Below the pieces are notes generated by a model. That model did not search any database. It saw nothing but the letters and a program-made list of their open reading frames with translations, and had not been told where the DNA came from. A DNA stretch of 64,000 bases from CBDFKQ01 sp965248855 (GTDB lineage Bacteria > Bacteroidota > Bacteroidia > Cytophagales > 172606-1), in NCBI GenBank assembly GCA_965248855.1, contig CBDFKQ010000004.1:124001-188000 (forward strand), written 5' to 3'. Position numbers and translations under genes: made by a program. Below, in pieces: positions 1-7,980 of this stretch; positions within the stretch are counted from its first letter, which is position 1; every line of letters begins with the position of its first letter.

Positions 1-330
1 TTCTACTATTTTTATACCCATATCGGTTTTAATAAAAAGAATTTTTACTTTCCTGTTATCACCTAATGTGAAACTGATCAGTTCATTTATTTTTACTTCG
101 TCATAAACTCCCCAAAAGTCAAAACCAAAGCTTTTATCCTTTGCTTCCATTTTTGTAAGAAATTTACCGCCAACTTTTAAATCATTTTCTGAATTAGTGG
201 TATGCCAATCATCTGAAGCAGTATTCCATATTTTAATATGTTCGGGCTTTGTCCAACATTCCCAAATTTTTTCAATAGGTTTATAAACTAAAGCTTCAAT
301 AGTTACTATGTTTGCATTTTTAGTTTCCAT
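1..330 (-). CDS. SRPBCC / AHSA1-type domain protein, C-terminus cut by window edge
   Basis: The first 110 residues of a minus-strand gene are visible; the rest lies left of the window. The protein begins METKNANIVTIEALVYKPIE, then has a conserved Trp-rich patch (KIWECWTKPEHIKIW) and a GGKF segment followed by FGFDFWGVYDEV. This is the pattern of the START-like SRPBCC fold, in the AHSA1 (activator of Hsp90 ATPase homologue) group. In bacteria these are small single-domain cytoplasmic proteins that bind hydrophobic ligands, and their true substrates are mostly unknown. The ATG at 328-330 is the only sensible start, because it opens directly on the first beta strand. I am confident of the family and can assign no specific role. 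Confidence 0.8.
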   Translation of the reverse strand, partial: METKNANIVTIEALVYKPIEKIWECWTKPEHIKIWNTASDDWHTTNSENDLKVGGKFLTKMEAKDKSFGFDFWGVYDEVKINELISFTLGDNRKVKILFIKTDMGIKIVE

Positions 331-602
331 CTTTTCTTTTTGAAAGTTTTAATTGTACAAATTTGGAATTAATATACAGAAAAGTCAGGTATTATAATGC
401 CAACTTAAGGGGTTAAATGTGACATTATAAGATATGAAGATAATATTATAATTTATGTGTGAATATATTTCTATTTACTTTTTATAATCCGCGTGGGGTA
501 AATGCATCAGCATTACAGCGAAAAATATAATTCAGGCATATTTTTTCATGAATCAAAAAAAGTCAAATTATGTATAATTTTTTATTAAAGCAGTGTAGTG
601 TC

Positions 603-2996
603 TTACTTTTCACCATGTTCTGTATAAAACTCTTCAGTATCAACCAATGGTTCAATACTTTTTTCATTTTTAACGGAATCAAAAGATAAAAGAAGTGCCG
701 GTAATAAAGTAAGGTTTGTTACCATTGCAATGAACATTGAAGCAGACATTAATATGCCTAAAGCAATTGTTCCCCCAAAACTTGAAAATGCAAAAATTAC
801 AAACCCAAAAAATAAAATCATCGAATTGTAAATTATACTTGCTCCTGTTTCGCGAGTTGTAACAGAAACTGCATCCGATATACTTAATTTGTTATATTTT
901 AATTCTTGTCTGTACCGTGCAAGGTAATGGGTGGATACATCTACAATAATTCCGAAAGAAATACTAAAAATCAAAGCTGTTGCCGGTTTCATTGGTATTC
1001 CTAAAAGTCCCATTAAACCTCCTGTAATTACAAGTGCAATTATATTTGGTATAAGACAAATTATAATAATTCTCACACTTGTAAATAAAAATGCAGTAAG
1101 CGCCGCAATAACTATTAGTGAAGAAATTAAACTTGAAAATAATCCTTCAGTTAAATACCTGTTTCCTTTAGTAAATAATAAGGTTGTGCCTGTTATGTTT
1201 ACTTTCATTTTTGTATCACCAAATACTTCTTTTATTGCCGGATTGATGGTGTTGCTTAAAAGAGTATCAAGTTTATAAGAACCCAAATCAGCTACTTTAA
1301 AAGAAATTCTAACTTTTTGTTGTGTAGAATCAATGAAAGATTTTATTAATTTATTACCGGTATCTTGAGTTTTAACATTTTCTTTTGATTTTTCAGATAA
1401 ATCCTTCATTGCTAAAAGGATTTGAGGACGATCTTGATTGGTTGGCAGATCAAAAAAATCCGGTGAATTATTATAATATCCCTGTCTTACTGCTTTTACA
1501 AATTGAACAACAGAAATAGGTTTAGATAAAGCAGGGCTCTGAGCAAGTTTTTTTTCAAACTCATTAATCTTTTGTAAATTTTTTAATTTTAATACACCTC
1601 TTTTTTCGCCGGTATCTACAACAACTTCCAAAGGCATAACCCCTTTAAAATTATTTTCAAAAAATATTAAATCTGATTTTACAATATCACCGGATGGAAG
1701 ATCGTCAAGCATTTTTGTTTCTGAAGTGACTTTTGTAATACCAAATATAGATATAGCAGTAAAAACTATTGTAACGGCATAAATACTTTTTGGATATGAT
1801 TTTGTGATTTTATCTATCCAATTAAGGGTCGCTGCCATACTTTCTGAATCCAAATATTTTAACCTTTTTTTATCGGGGTCGGGTAAATAAGAAAAGAAAG
1901 CAGGGATTAAAAAAAGTGAGATAAAAAATGCAACAAACACATTTACACCTGCTACAATACCAAATTCTGTTAAAATATCTACTCCATTTGTTATCCAAAC
2001 TATAAATCCAACTGCTGTAGTTGCGTTTATTAAAAAACTTGCCAAGCCTAATTTGCTTATGGTTTCTGCAAGTGCTTTTGCTTTATCCTGATATTTAACA
2101 TACTCCTGATGGTATTTATTTAAAAGATAAATACACGTAGGAATACTCATAACGACAATAATAGAAGGAATTAATGCAGTTAATAAAGTTATTTTATATC
2201 CAAATAATCCGATAGTGCCCAATGTCCAAATCACTACAATACCGATAACGAGCAATGGAAACACCACAGCATCCCACGACCGAAAAAAAGCAAAAAGCAT
2301 AATTCCGGTTACTAAAATGGAGATGATTAAAAATAATTTTAATTCTGCCTGCACTTTAGTCGCCATAATAGAGCGTATAAATGGAACACCGGCATACCTA
2401 AGTTTAACTTTTGTTGACGCTGTAAATTTTTCCGTTAACACCATTATTTTATTTGTTAGTTTTTGGCGATTTGGAGAATTTAAAATCTTTTTATCTATTG
2501 TAATTAATAATAAAGTGGCTTTTGTTTTTGTATTGATTACTTGCGATTCATAAAACTTAAGAGATTCTGAAAATTGAATGAGGCTATCCAATTCTTTTTG
2601 TGAAGCAGGTGTTTTATTAAAAACAGGTTTAAAATCCATTTTTTTGCTTACATGGTCAACAGTAAGATATTGCAAACGTGGCAAAGAGAAAACTCCGGTT
2701 ACTCCGACCAGTTTTGAAATAGAGTCAGATAGATTTTTAAATTTTATAAATACAGGTAATTTAAAAACAGAACTATCTTCCATTCCAATTGCCAATACAT
2801 TACTATCTTCTCCAAATGTGTTTTTAAACTCTTTGAAATAAATTAATTCTTTATCTTCTTTTGGTACAATGGCAGTGTAATCGTAAGTGAGCTCAGCTTT
2901 CGTGCCTTCATAAGCCATAAATGCAGTAAGCAATACAATAAAAATTATAAACCAAAGCCTATATTTGAGTGTGAAAAGGGCAATTTTTAACCACAT
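603..2996 (-). CDS. RND superfamily exporter (MMPL / Patched-like permease)
   Basis: The 797-residue membrane protein has two similar halves. Each has one N-terminal membrane helix (residues 7-25 in the first half), a large extracytoplasmic loop, then a block of about five helices, giving roughly 12 in all. This is the MMPL/sterol-sensing layout of the RND superfamily, which exports lipids, hopanoids or drugs using the proton gradient. In the second half the expected proton-relay Asp is present in GIIVDVSTHY (about D686). The matching helix of the first half reads VVMSIPTCIYLLNKY and has no acidic residue. No membrane-fusion protein or TolC-like partner is adjacent, which fits the MMPL subgroup rather than tripartite AcrB-type pumps. 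The substrate cannot be told from sequence. Confidence 0.85.
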   Translation of the reverse strand: MWLKIALFTLKYRLWFIIFIVLLTAFMAYEGTKAELTYDYTAIVPKEDKELIYFKEFKNTFGEDSNVLAIGMEDSSVFKLPVFIKFKNLSDSISKLVGVTGVFSLPRLQYLTVDHVSKKMDFKPVFNKTPASQKELDSLIQFSESLKFYESQVINTKTKATLLLITIDKKILNSPNRQKLTNKIMVLTEKFTASTKVKLRYAGVPFIRSIMATKVQAELKLFLIISILVTGIMLFAFFRSWDAVVFPLLVIGIVVIWTLGTIGLFGYKITLLTALIPSIIVVMSIPTCIYLLNKYHQEYVKYQDKAKALAETISKLGLASFLINATTAVGFIVWITNGVDILTEFGIVAGVNVFVAFFISLFLIPAFFSYLPDPDKKRLKYLDSESMAATLNWIDKITKSYPKSIYAVTIVFTAISIFGITKVTSETKMLDDLPSGDIVKSDLIFFENNFKGVMPLEVVVDTGEKRGVLKLKNLQKINEFEKKLAQSPALSKPISVVQFVKAVRQGYYNNSPDFFDLPTNQDRPQILLAMKDLSEKSKENVKTQDTGNKLIKSFIDSTQQKVRISFKVADLGSYKLDTLLSNTINPAIKEVFGDTKMKVNITGTTLLFTKGNRYLTEGLFSSLISSLIVIAALTAFLFTSVRIIIICLIPNIIALVITGGLMGLLGIPMKPATALIFSISFGIIVDVSTHYLARYRQELKYNKLSISDAVSVTTRETGASIIYNSMILFFGFVIFAFSSFGGTIALGILMSASMFIAMVTNLTLLPALLLSFDSVKNEKSIEPLVDTEEFYTEHGEK

Positions 2997-3223
2997 AGTG
3001 AAAAATTAATTTATTATGGTTTGCCATTAAATTTGGCAAAATAATATATTGTCAGATTTAAAATTATAAAGGTAATAATTAGAATTTAGTCGGCAACTAA
3101 TGTATGAGAGGCATAACACAAAAAGGTTTAAAGATAAATTTTTAAAAAATTATGTTTTTATAGAAATCAAATATATTTTTGCCAATAAGTTTAAAAAGAA
3201 AGTTTCAAATAACATTATTATTA

Positions 3224-3469
3224 ATGGAAAGAATTATATATTTTGTTGGTATTGCTATAATGTTTTTAATAGCTACACAATGTGGAAGCCGCTACAATAC
3301 AATAGAATTTAAAGATAAAAACAAGGGTGATGAGAAAATTTATGGAGAAGCCGGTGGCCCTGCACGTCAATCTAAAGTAAGTTATCCTGAAGATACTGTG
3401 CAAAAAAGAAAAGCTATCGAGATAAGAGAAAAACTTTATGGTGATCAGAATACCAAAAAAGCAATGTAA
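3224..3469 (+). CDS. small predicted lipoprotein (81 aa), unknown function
   Basis: The ORF could open at 3179, but I chose the ATG at 3224. From there it gives a short positive start, a hydrophobic stretch (YFVGIAIMFLIAT) and Cys-Gly-Ser, a plausible lipoprotein signal with cleavage before Cys18. The remaining roughly 60 residues are charged and predicted soluble, with no family I recognise. Its stop is 3 bases from the end of the convergent cyclo-ligase gene. Small lipoproteins of this kind are common in Bacteroidota. The coding call rests on the lipoprotein signal and an uninterrupted frame only. Confidence 0.6.
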   Translation: MERIIYFVGIAIMFLIATQCGSRYNTIEFKDKNKGDEKIYGEAGGPARQSKVSYPEDTVQKRKAIEIREKLYGDQNTKKAM

Positions 3470-3472
3470 TTC

Positions 3473-4054
3473 TTAAAAGTTATATATTTTGCCGGGAGTG
3501 ATGCAATGATTCATTTTAATATCGAATTCATTTGCATCACTTATTTTTTTAATAGGTTGATGATAAGTGCAACCAATTTTAATTACATCTTCTCTACATT
3601 CTGCAAGAAACCGATCATAATATCCTTTTCCATAGCCAACTCTGTTTCCACTTTCATCAAAAGCAAGTAGTGGAATAATAACTAAATCAATTTCAGCAGG
3701 TTCAATGGTTTTTCCATTCAAAGGTTCTTTAATCCCCCAATTATTTTCCACAAAATTTAGATTGTCGTCATAAATAAAGTGCTTCATATTATATGAAGCC
3801 ATATCTATTTTGGGAATGATAATTTGTATCCGGGGAAAATCTTTAATTAATTTATCAATTATAAAATAAGTATTGACTTCATTAAATTTTTGAATGGGAA
3901 GAAAAATGTGTAAATATTTAATAGATTTCAGATCAAAGAATTTAAAAAATAGCTCGCTTATAATTAAACTCTTTTCATTTACTTCTTTAATAGTTAATGA
4001 TTTTTGAGCAACAAGATATTTTTTTCGAATGCTTTTTTTATCTGAAACCATCAT
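3473..4054 (-). CDS. 5-formyltetrahydrofolate cyclo-ligase
   Basis: This is a 193-residue cytoplasmic enzyme. The family makes 5,10-methenyltetrahydrofolate from 5-formyltetrahydrofolate at the cost of ATP, returning a storage or inhibitory folate to the one-carbon pool. The diagnostic C-terminal motif GYGKGYYDRFL is intact, preceded by the usual IIPLLAFDESGNRVG segment. The basic N-terminus (DKKSIRKKYLVAQKSL) matches the family's opening helix, and the length is normal. The ATG at 4052-4054 overlaps the stop of bshC by one base (TAATG on the minus strand), so the two genes are probably co-transcribed and translationally coupled. A second in-frame ATG lies one codon downstream. Confidence 0.93.
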   Translation of the reverse strand: MMVSDKKSIRKKYLVAQKSLTIKEVNEKSLIISELFFKFFDLKSIKYLHIFLPIQKFNEVNTYFIIDKLIKDFPRIQIIIPKIDMASYNMKHFIYDDNLNFVENNWGIKEPLNGKTIEPAEIDLVIIPLLAFDESGNRVGYGKGYYDRFLAECREDVIKIGCTYHQPIKKISDANEFDIKMNHCITPGKIYNF

Positions 4055-5616
4055 TATTCGTTCTCAATAATAATATTAAAATTAAAGTCGAGAGGATCTA
4101 AATTTTCAAGTAAATAATTTAAAAATCCGGGATTGTTAAGATAAAAATTTAAAAAATTATCGGAACGTTCTTGTAACCCACCATCCGGGAATAATTTGGC
4201 TTTTAAGCCGGATAATTGTGTTATTTGAGTAGATAATTTTTGTTCTTCTGCTTTTTTGAATCGTTTTTCAATAGTTTCTAAGGAAGTATATACTTTTTGA
4301 CGTTCCGCTTTTACAAAACCTTCCAAAGATGCATCAACAGATAAAGATTTTTTTAGAAGAAGATCAAAAAGTTTTTCCAATATCTCTTTTTCTTCATTTA
4401 TATCAATTGGGTTTTCGGAATTCCGCTCAATAAATAAATTTTTTAGTTGATTATCATCTAAAAATAATTCTTCAATAGTTATTCCAAGTTTTTCAAGTTT
4501 CTTATTATTTACTTTATTAATATAAAAAGCAAAATTTCTGGGCATTAAAATAGGAAAGTTTGCCTGATGATATTCAAATAAAGTTTTTAGTTGAAACCAG
4601 TAGGCTATTTCGGATGGGCCACCAATATAGGCAAGGTTGGGTAAAATAATTTGCTGATAAACCGGTCTTAATAAAACATTCGGACTGAATTTTTCGGGAG
4701 AAATATCAATTAAATTTTTTAATTCCGGTTCTGTAAATTTTAAATCGGTATTTATAATTTCATAACCACTTTCGGTTTTTATAATTCTTTCCCTAATATT
4801 TTTATCCAGATAAAAGAAGTTTATTTCTCTGCCATTTACCTGCGCTTGAAAACCGGATTGTGATAATTTTTCAGATTCATCATTTACTAATCTAATTGTA
4901 GAATTTTTAAATATATCATCTTCAATTACAGGTTTTAAAAAACTTTTAAGTTTGGAGTTATTGGCATCTAAACACAACAAGCCTTCGTCACAAAATAAAT
5001 CATTGACCCAACATCGGGTGGCATCAGCTAAGGTTTCATTTTTTAAATAAGCGTTTTCAAAAACCGGTATTTTTTCAGTGATTTGCGAAAAAATTTCCTT
5101 CATCTCGCTTGTATTCATTTCCCCAACTGCACCTTTTTGATCTGTTTCCCAACTGTATTTTTTACCAAAGAGGTTGAAATGATTTATTTCAGCAAAATCA
5201 TGATCTTCTGTTGCCATCCAATAAACGGGCACAAAATTATATTGAGGAAAATTTTTTTTTAATTTTTTTGCCAGGTTGATGGTTGTTATTAGTTTATAAA
5301 TAACATAAAGTGGGCCGGAAAAAATATTTAATTGATGCCCTGTAGTAACTGTAAATGTATTTTCATCTAAAAGAGAATCAACTTGAATGGAAGGCTTTTT
5401 TTTAAAATTAGAATATTGCCGGGTTAAAACTTCGTGTAATGCCTTTCGGCAATTATTATTATATATTTTTTTGTTTTGCTCAATTTGACTTTCAAAATTT
5501 TTTAAATCCGGAAAAAGATTATAAAAATCTTGAAGATTTGAGTCTTTTTGTAAATATTTTAATAGTAAGGAAGGAAATTGTTTAGTTTGTGCAAGAGGTA
5601 GTTTGCTAATCTGCAT
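4054..5616 (-). CDS. bshC: BshC, bacillithiol biosynthesis cysteine-adding enzyme
   Basis: The 520-residue protein matches BshC, thought to join cysteine to glucosaminyl-malate in the last step of bacillithiol synthesis. The hallmarks are TTGHQLNIFSGPLYVIYK (about residues 92-109), VYWMATEDHDFAEI and the GGPSEIAYW segment, in a Rossmann-like core. A long charged helical arm follows at about residues 425-480, as in the known fold, and the length is typical for the family. bshA and bshB are not in this window, which is usual because the pathway genes are often scattered in Bacteroidota. It is upstream of the cyclo-ligase and overlaps it by one base. Confidence 0.95.
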   Translation of the reverse strand: MQISKLPLAQTKQFPSLLLKYLQKDSNLQDFYNLFPDLKNFESQIEQNKKIYNNNCRKALHEVLTRQYSNFKKKPSIQVDSLLDENTFTVTTGHQLNIFSGPLYVIYKLITTINLAKKLKKNFPQYNFVPVYWMATEDHDFAEINHFNLFGKKYSWETDQKGAVGEMNTSEMKEIFSQITEKIPVFENAYLKNETLADATRCWVNDLFCDEGLLCLDANNSKLKSFLKPVIEDDIFKNSTIRLVNDESEKLSQSGFQAQVNGREINFFYLDKNIRERIIKTESGYEIINTDLKFTEPELKNLIDISPEKFSPNVLLRPVYQQIILPNLAYIGGPSEIAYWFQLKTLFEYHQANFPILMPRNFAFYINKVNNKKLEKLGITIEELFLDDNQLKNLFIERNSENPIDINEEKEILEKLFDLLLKKSLSVDASLEGFVKAERQKVYTSLETIEKRFKKAEEQKLSTQITQLSGLKAKLFPDGGLQERSDNFLNFYLNNPGFLNYLLENLDPLDFNFNIIIENE

Positions 5617-5800
5617 GGATTTGAAATTATTTAAAGCAGTTAAAATCAGTATTAGAAAAAAAATGCATTTTTATACAAACCAATTTTTTTTAAAAAATGT
5701 CTGCTTTTTATATAAAAAGAATTTTAATTTTTATAGATATTAGATTTGAGGAATAAATAGAAACATAAAAAAAATAATTTAAGAGAATTAAATAACCATT

Positions 5801-6901
5801 TTAGTCACTTATTTTCACATAACTACCCACCCATTTAATTTGATTGCTGTATTTATAAAAAATCTCTTTTATAACTTCATCATCTTTATGGCCTTCAAAA
5901 TCTATATAAAACCAAGCTTGAAATTTATTTTTATTTCTTATAGGCCGGCTATCGATTTTAATAATATTTATATCTCTGATATTAAATTCTGATAAAAACC
6001 TGAATAAACTGCCCGGTTTATCGGTATCCGGTAAATTAACGACAATACTTGTTTTATCTGCACCACTTCGTTGATTGTGAAAATCTTTTCCTATAATTAA
6101 AAATCGGGTTGTATTAGACTGGCTATCTTCAATGTTATCAAATAAAATAGGCACATCAAATAATTTAGCAGCGATATGTGAGCATATTGCAGCACAATTT
6201 GGATTTTCAGCTGCCATCATTGCTGCCTTTGAAGTACTTTCTATAGGAACTAATTCAACAACCTGGTTTTCAAAATATTCGGAGATAAATTTTTTGCATT
6301 GTCGGATAGCAATGTCTTTGGAATAAATAATTTTTATGTCCTGTAGTTTATCGGATTGGGTTGCAAAAGTAAAATGTATAGGCATTAAAATTTCTGCAAC
6401 AATTTTTACATTTAATTCCGCAAGTAAATCTATTGTTTCAATAACTGTCCCTTCCTGATTATTTTCGACAGGTACAATGCCAAATCTTGCTCTTTCGGTT
6501 TCAACAGATTCAAAAACAGAACGAATACTACCCATCGGCAAATATTCACTCATTGAGCCAAACCTGCTTTCCGCGGCTTGATGAGTAAAACTTCCATCGG
6601 GCCCTAAATAAGATATTCTTTCAGGCAATTCAATGTTTCTGGCTGCAGCAAATATTTCCAAGAAAATTGCTTCGATAGCTTTTTTGTTTAATAAACCATT
6701 GCTTAAATCAGATAACCTGTCTATAATATTTTTTTCTCTTTCGGGCCTGTAAATTATAGCATTATTAGATCGTTTTAATTCACCTACTTTTTTTACAATA
6801 TCCATACGTTGGTTTAAAAAATTCAACATATGGTTATCCAGGCTATCTATTTCGTCCCTAAGTTTTAAGAGTTGTGTTTCTATATCAGTTTGGATGATCA
6901 T
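5801..6901 (-). CDS. pheA: bifunctional chorismate mutase / prephenate dehydratase (P-protein)
   Basis: The 366-residue enzyme has three parts. An AroQ-type chorismate mutase occupies residues 1-85 (LRDEIDSLDNHMLNFLNQRM, then RPEREKNII). A prephenate dehydratase domain spans about 95-275 (YLGPDGSFTHQAA, ESTSKAA and the catalytic TRF in SNTTRFLIIG). A C-terminal ACT domain (KPGSLFRFL and DSRP) is the usual phenylalanine sensor. It converts chorismate to phenylpyruvate for phenylalanine synthesis. The frame stays open upstream to 7024, but that extension is basic, AT-rich and unlike any P-protein; the ATG at 6899-6901 gives the normal N-terminus. A palindromic operator-like site lies about 150 bp upstream. 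Confidence 0.95.
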   Translation of the reverse strand: MIIQTDIETQLLKLRDEIDSLDNHMLNFLNQRMDIVKKVGELKRSNNAIIYRPEREKNIIDRLSDLSNGLLNKKAIEAIFLEIFAAARNIELPERISYLGPDGSFTHQAAESRFGSMSEYLPMGSIRSVFESVETERARFGIVPVENNQEGTVIETIDLLAELNVKIVAEILMPIHFTFATQSDKLQDIKIIYSKDIAIRQCKKFISEYFENQVVELVPIESTSKAAMMAAENPNCAAICSHIAAKLFDVPILFDNIEDSQSNTTRFLIIGKDFHNQRSGADKTSIVVNLPDTDKPGSLFRFLSEFNIRDINIIKIDSRPIRNKNKFQAWFYIDFEGHKDDEVIKEIFYKYSNQIKWVGSYVKISD

Positions 6902-7047
6902 AATATTATTTTTCAAAACTTTTTTAAATGTACGTCGGATGATTTTAAAATTAAAATACTTAAATAGATAAGTATTTTTAATAAACCGGAAAAACACCCG
7001 TTGCTGATTAATAATATAAATCAAAATAAATAGGTAGTGCTTTTGTA

Positions 7048-7064
7048 ATGTGAGCCGGTCACAT
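7048..7064. promoter_or_regulatory. palindromic operator-like site (CRP-like half-sites)
   Basis: The sequence ATGTGA-GCCGG-TCACAT is a perfect 6-bp inverted repeat around a five-base GC-rich core. The half-sites TGTGA/TCACA equal the CRP consensus, but the spacer is 5 rather than 6. It sits about 150 bp upstream of pheA (minus strand) and just upstream of the small plus-strand ORFs. It stands out from the very AT-rich surroundings. The binding protein is unknown. Confidence 0.4.
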
Positions 7065-7080
7065 CACAGTTCGTAAATAA

Positions 7081-7203
7081 ATGTTGATTTTTTTTGTATT
7101 TGTGTTTATTTTTAAGGCTATGAATATTCCTTCTTATGATGATGAATTGGAAATTTTTAATCTGAGCAAACTCTACGAAGGTTTTATTATAACACCAAAA
7201 TAA
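7081..7203 (+). CDS. possible small ORF (40 aa), doubtful
   Basis: An ATG-to-TAA frame of 40 codons with a hydrophobic start (MLIFFVFVFIFK) and then a soluble acidic tail (SYDDELEIFNLSKLYEG). An alternative start is the ATG at 7120, which removes the hydrophobic part. No family is recognised. It lies directly downstream of the palindrome at 7048-7064 and 10 bp before a second small ORF. It could be real, a remnant or chance. Confidence 0.2.
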   Translation: MLIFFVFVFIFKAMNIPSYDDELEIFNLSKLYEGFIITPK

Positions 7204-7213
7204 ATTTTAACAC

Positions 7214-7363
7214 ATGAAAATTTTAATAAAAAAATACATTTCAGATATTAAAATAAATAATGATTTAAATAAACATGCTAACTCCCCGGCAGCTATTAAA
7301 AAAGCGGAAGAAGCCAAATTAAAATTATCAAAAATAAAAAATCTTAGTATTTTAAATAAATAA
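7214..7363 (+). CDS. possible small lysine-rich ORF (49 aa), doubtful
   Basis: A 49-codon frame, very rich in Lys, Asn and Ile, with a short amphipathic stretch (SPAAIKKAEEAKLKLSKIK) that could form a helix. It is unrecognised. The base composition alone could produce it. It is listed because it follows the preceding small ORF by 10 bp in the same direction and the 950-bp gap holds no other gene. Confidence 0.2.
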   Translation: MKILIKKYISDIKINNDLNKHANSPAAIKKAEEAKLKLSKIKNLSILNK

Positions 7364-7566
7364 AGATTTCCGTTTTCTATTAGAGCTATCAAATTAAATT
7401 TGAGTATTAATTTTTACTGTTTGCTTATCCCATCTGCCAAGAAATAAAGTAGCCTTACGTTTTTTTTTAAAGAATATTTTGTAAAAAGATACCCCCCTTA
7501 AAAAAAAATTTAAATTTATTTAATTGATGTTACGCATAAAAATATTTGAGTTTAACTATACGTCTT

Positions 7567-7603
7567 AATCTGTGATTCTTATTTTTTGTATGAATCACAG
7601 ATT
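7567..7603. repeat. palindromic repeat unit, copy 1 (inside the MITE-like element)
   Basis: AATCTGTGATTC (7567-7578) and GAATCACAGATT (7592-7603) form a perfect 12-bp stem around a 13-nt loop (TTATTTTTTGTAT). The same unit recurs about 105 bp downstream with an almost identical loop. Confidence 0.75.
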
Positions 7604-7669
7604 TAAATGGATTGAAGGGATTTCACAAATTTTCTTTTTTCCTGCTTCCGTGTAATCCTGTAATCTTCC

Positions 7670-7710
7670 TTAATCTGTGATTCTTATTTTTTGTCTGAAT
7701 CACGGATTAA
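7670..7710. repeat. palindromic repeat unit, copy 2 (inside the MITE-like element)
   Basis: TTAATCTGTGATTC (7670-7683) and GAATCACGGATTAA (7697-7710) form a 14-bp stem with one G-T pair and a loop differing by one base from copy 1 (TGTCT instead of TGTAT). A diverged stem base that still pairs in RNA suggests the hairpin itself is kept. Confidence 0.75.
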
Positions 7711-7837
7711 ATGGAGTAAAAACAATCTCTAAACATTAAGCACTAATTTATTTAAACAAGAATATGTATTAACCAAAGGTTTATACAAAGAACTAATTTT
7801 TGCGTAACATCAGTTATTTAATTATTTTTCCTTTATG

Positions 7838-7871
7838 AATTTATCGATATTGATATATTCATAATTTAAAT
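7838..7871. repeat. dispersed intergenic motif, copy 1
   Basis: The core TTTATCGATATTGATATATT, then CATAATTT, matches copies at 31181-31210 and 61950-61975. It lies 25 bp outside the right end of the MITE-like element. Confidence 0.35.
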
Positions 7872-7980
7872 TTTAAAATATTTAATACCAAAAAAGTTAT
7901 TCTTTAACAACATATTAAGTATTTTTATCGTAGTAAAGCCTTAAATAATTCTACTTGGATATTTTCTTGATTAGCCTCAT

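Larger units (their letters stand above)
7525..7813. mobile_element. MITE-like element, about 289 bp, non-coding
   Basis: The left end TGATGTTACGCA (7525-7536) is repeated inverted as TGCGTAACATCA at 7801-7812, a perfect 12-bp terminal inverted repeat with further AT-rich similarity inward. The 9-bp sequence TTATTTAAT flanks both sides (7516-7524 and 7814-7822), as expected of a target-site duplication. There is no open reading frame long enough for a transposase. Inside are two copies of a palindromic hairpin. The features suggest a non-autonomous miniature element mobilised in trans. The parent insertion sequence family is not known to me. Confidence 0.6.

Noticed and set aside
931..2841. 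Plus-strand ORFs at 931-1278, 2215-2553 and 2578-2841
   Set aside because: They lie wholly inside the opposite-strand RND exporter, and their protein sequences are low-complexity shadows.
3100..3312. Overlapping ORF at 3100-3312
   Set aside because: It is out of frame with the small lipoprotein (3224-3469), has no start context, and its lysine/phenylalanine content reflects AT-rich DNA.
6902..7024. N-terminal extension of pheA
   Set aside because: The extra 41 residues are basic and AT-driven; the ATG at 6901 gives the normal chorismate mutase start.
7207..7392. Minus-strand ORF of 61 residues
   Set aside because: It lies opposite the 49-codon frame at 7214-7363, is hydrophobic by composition and has no family.
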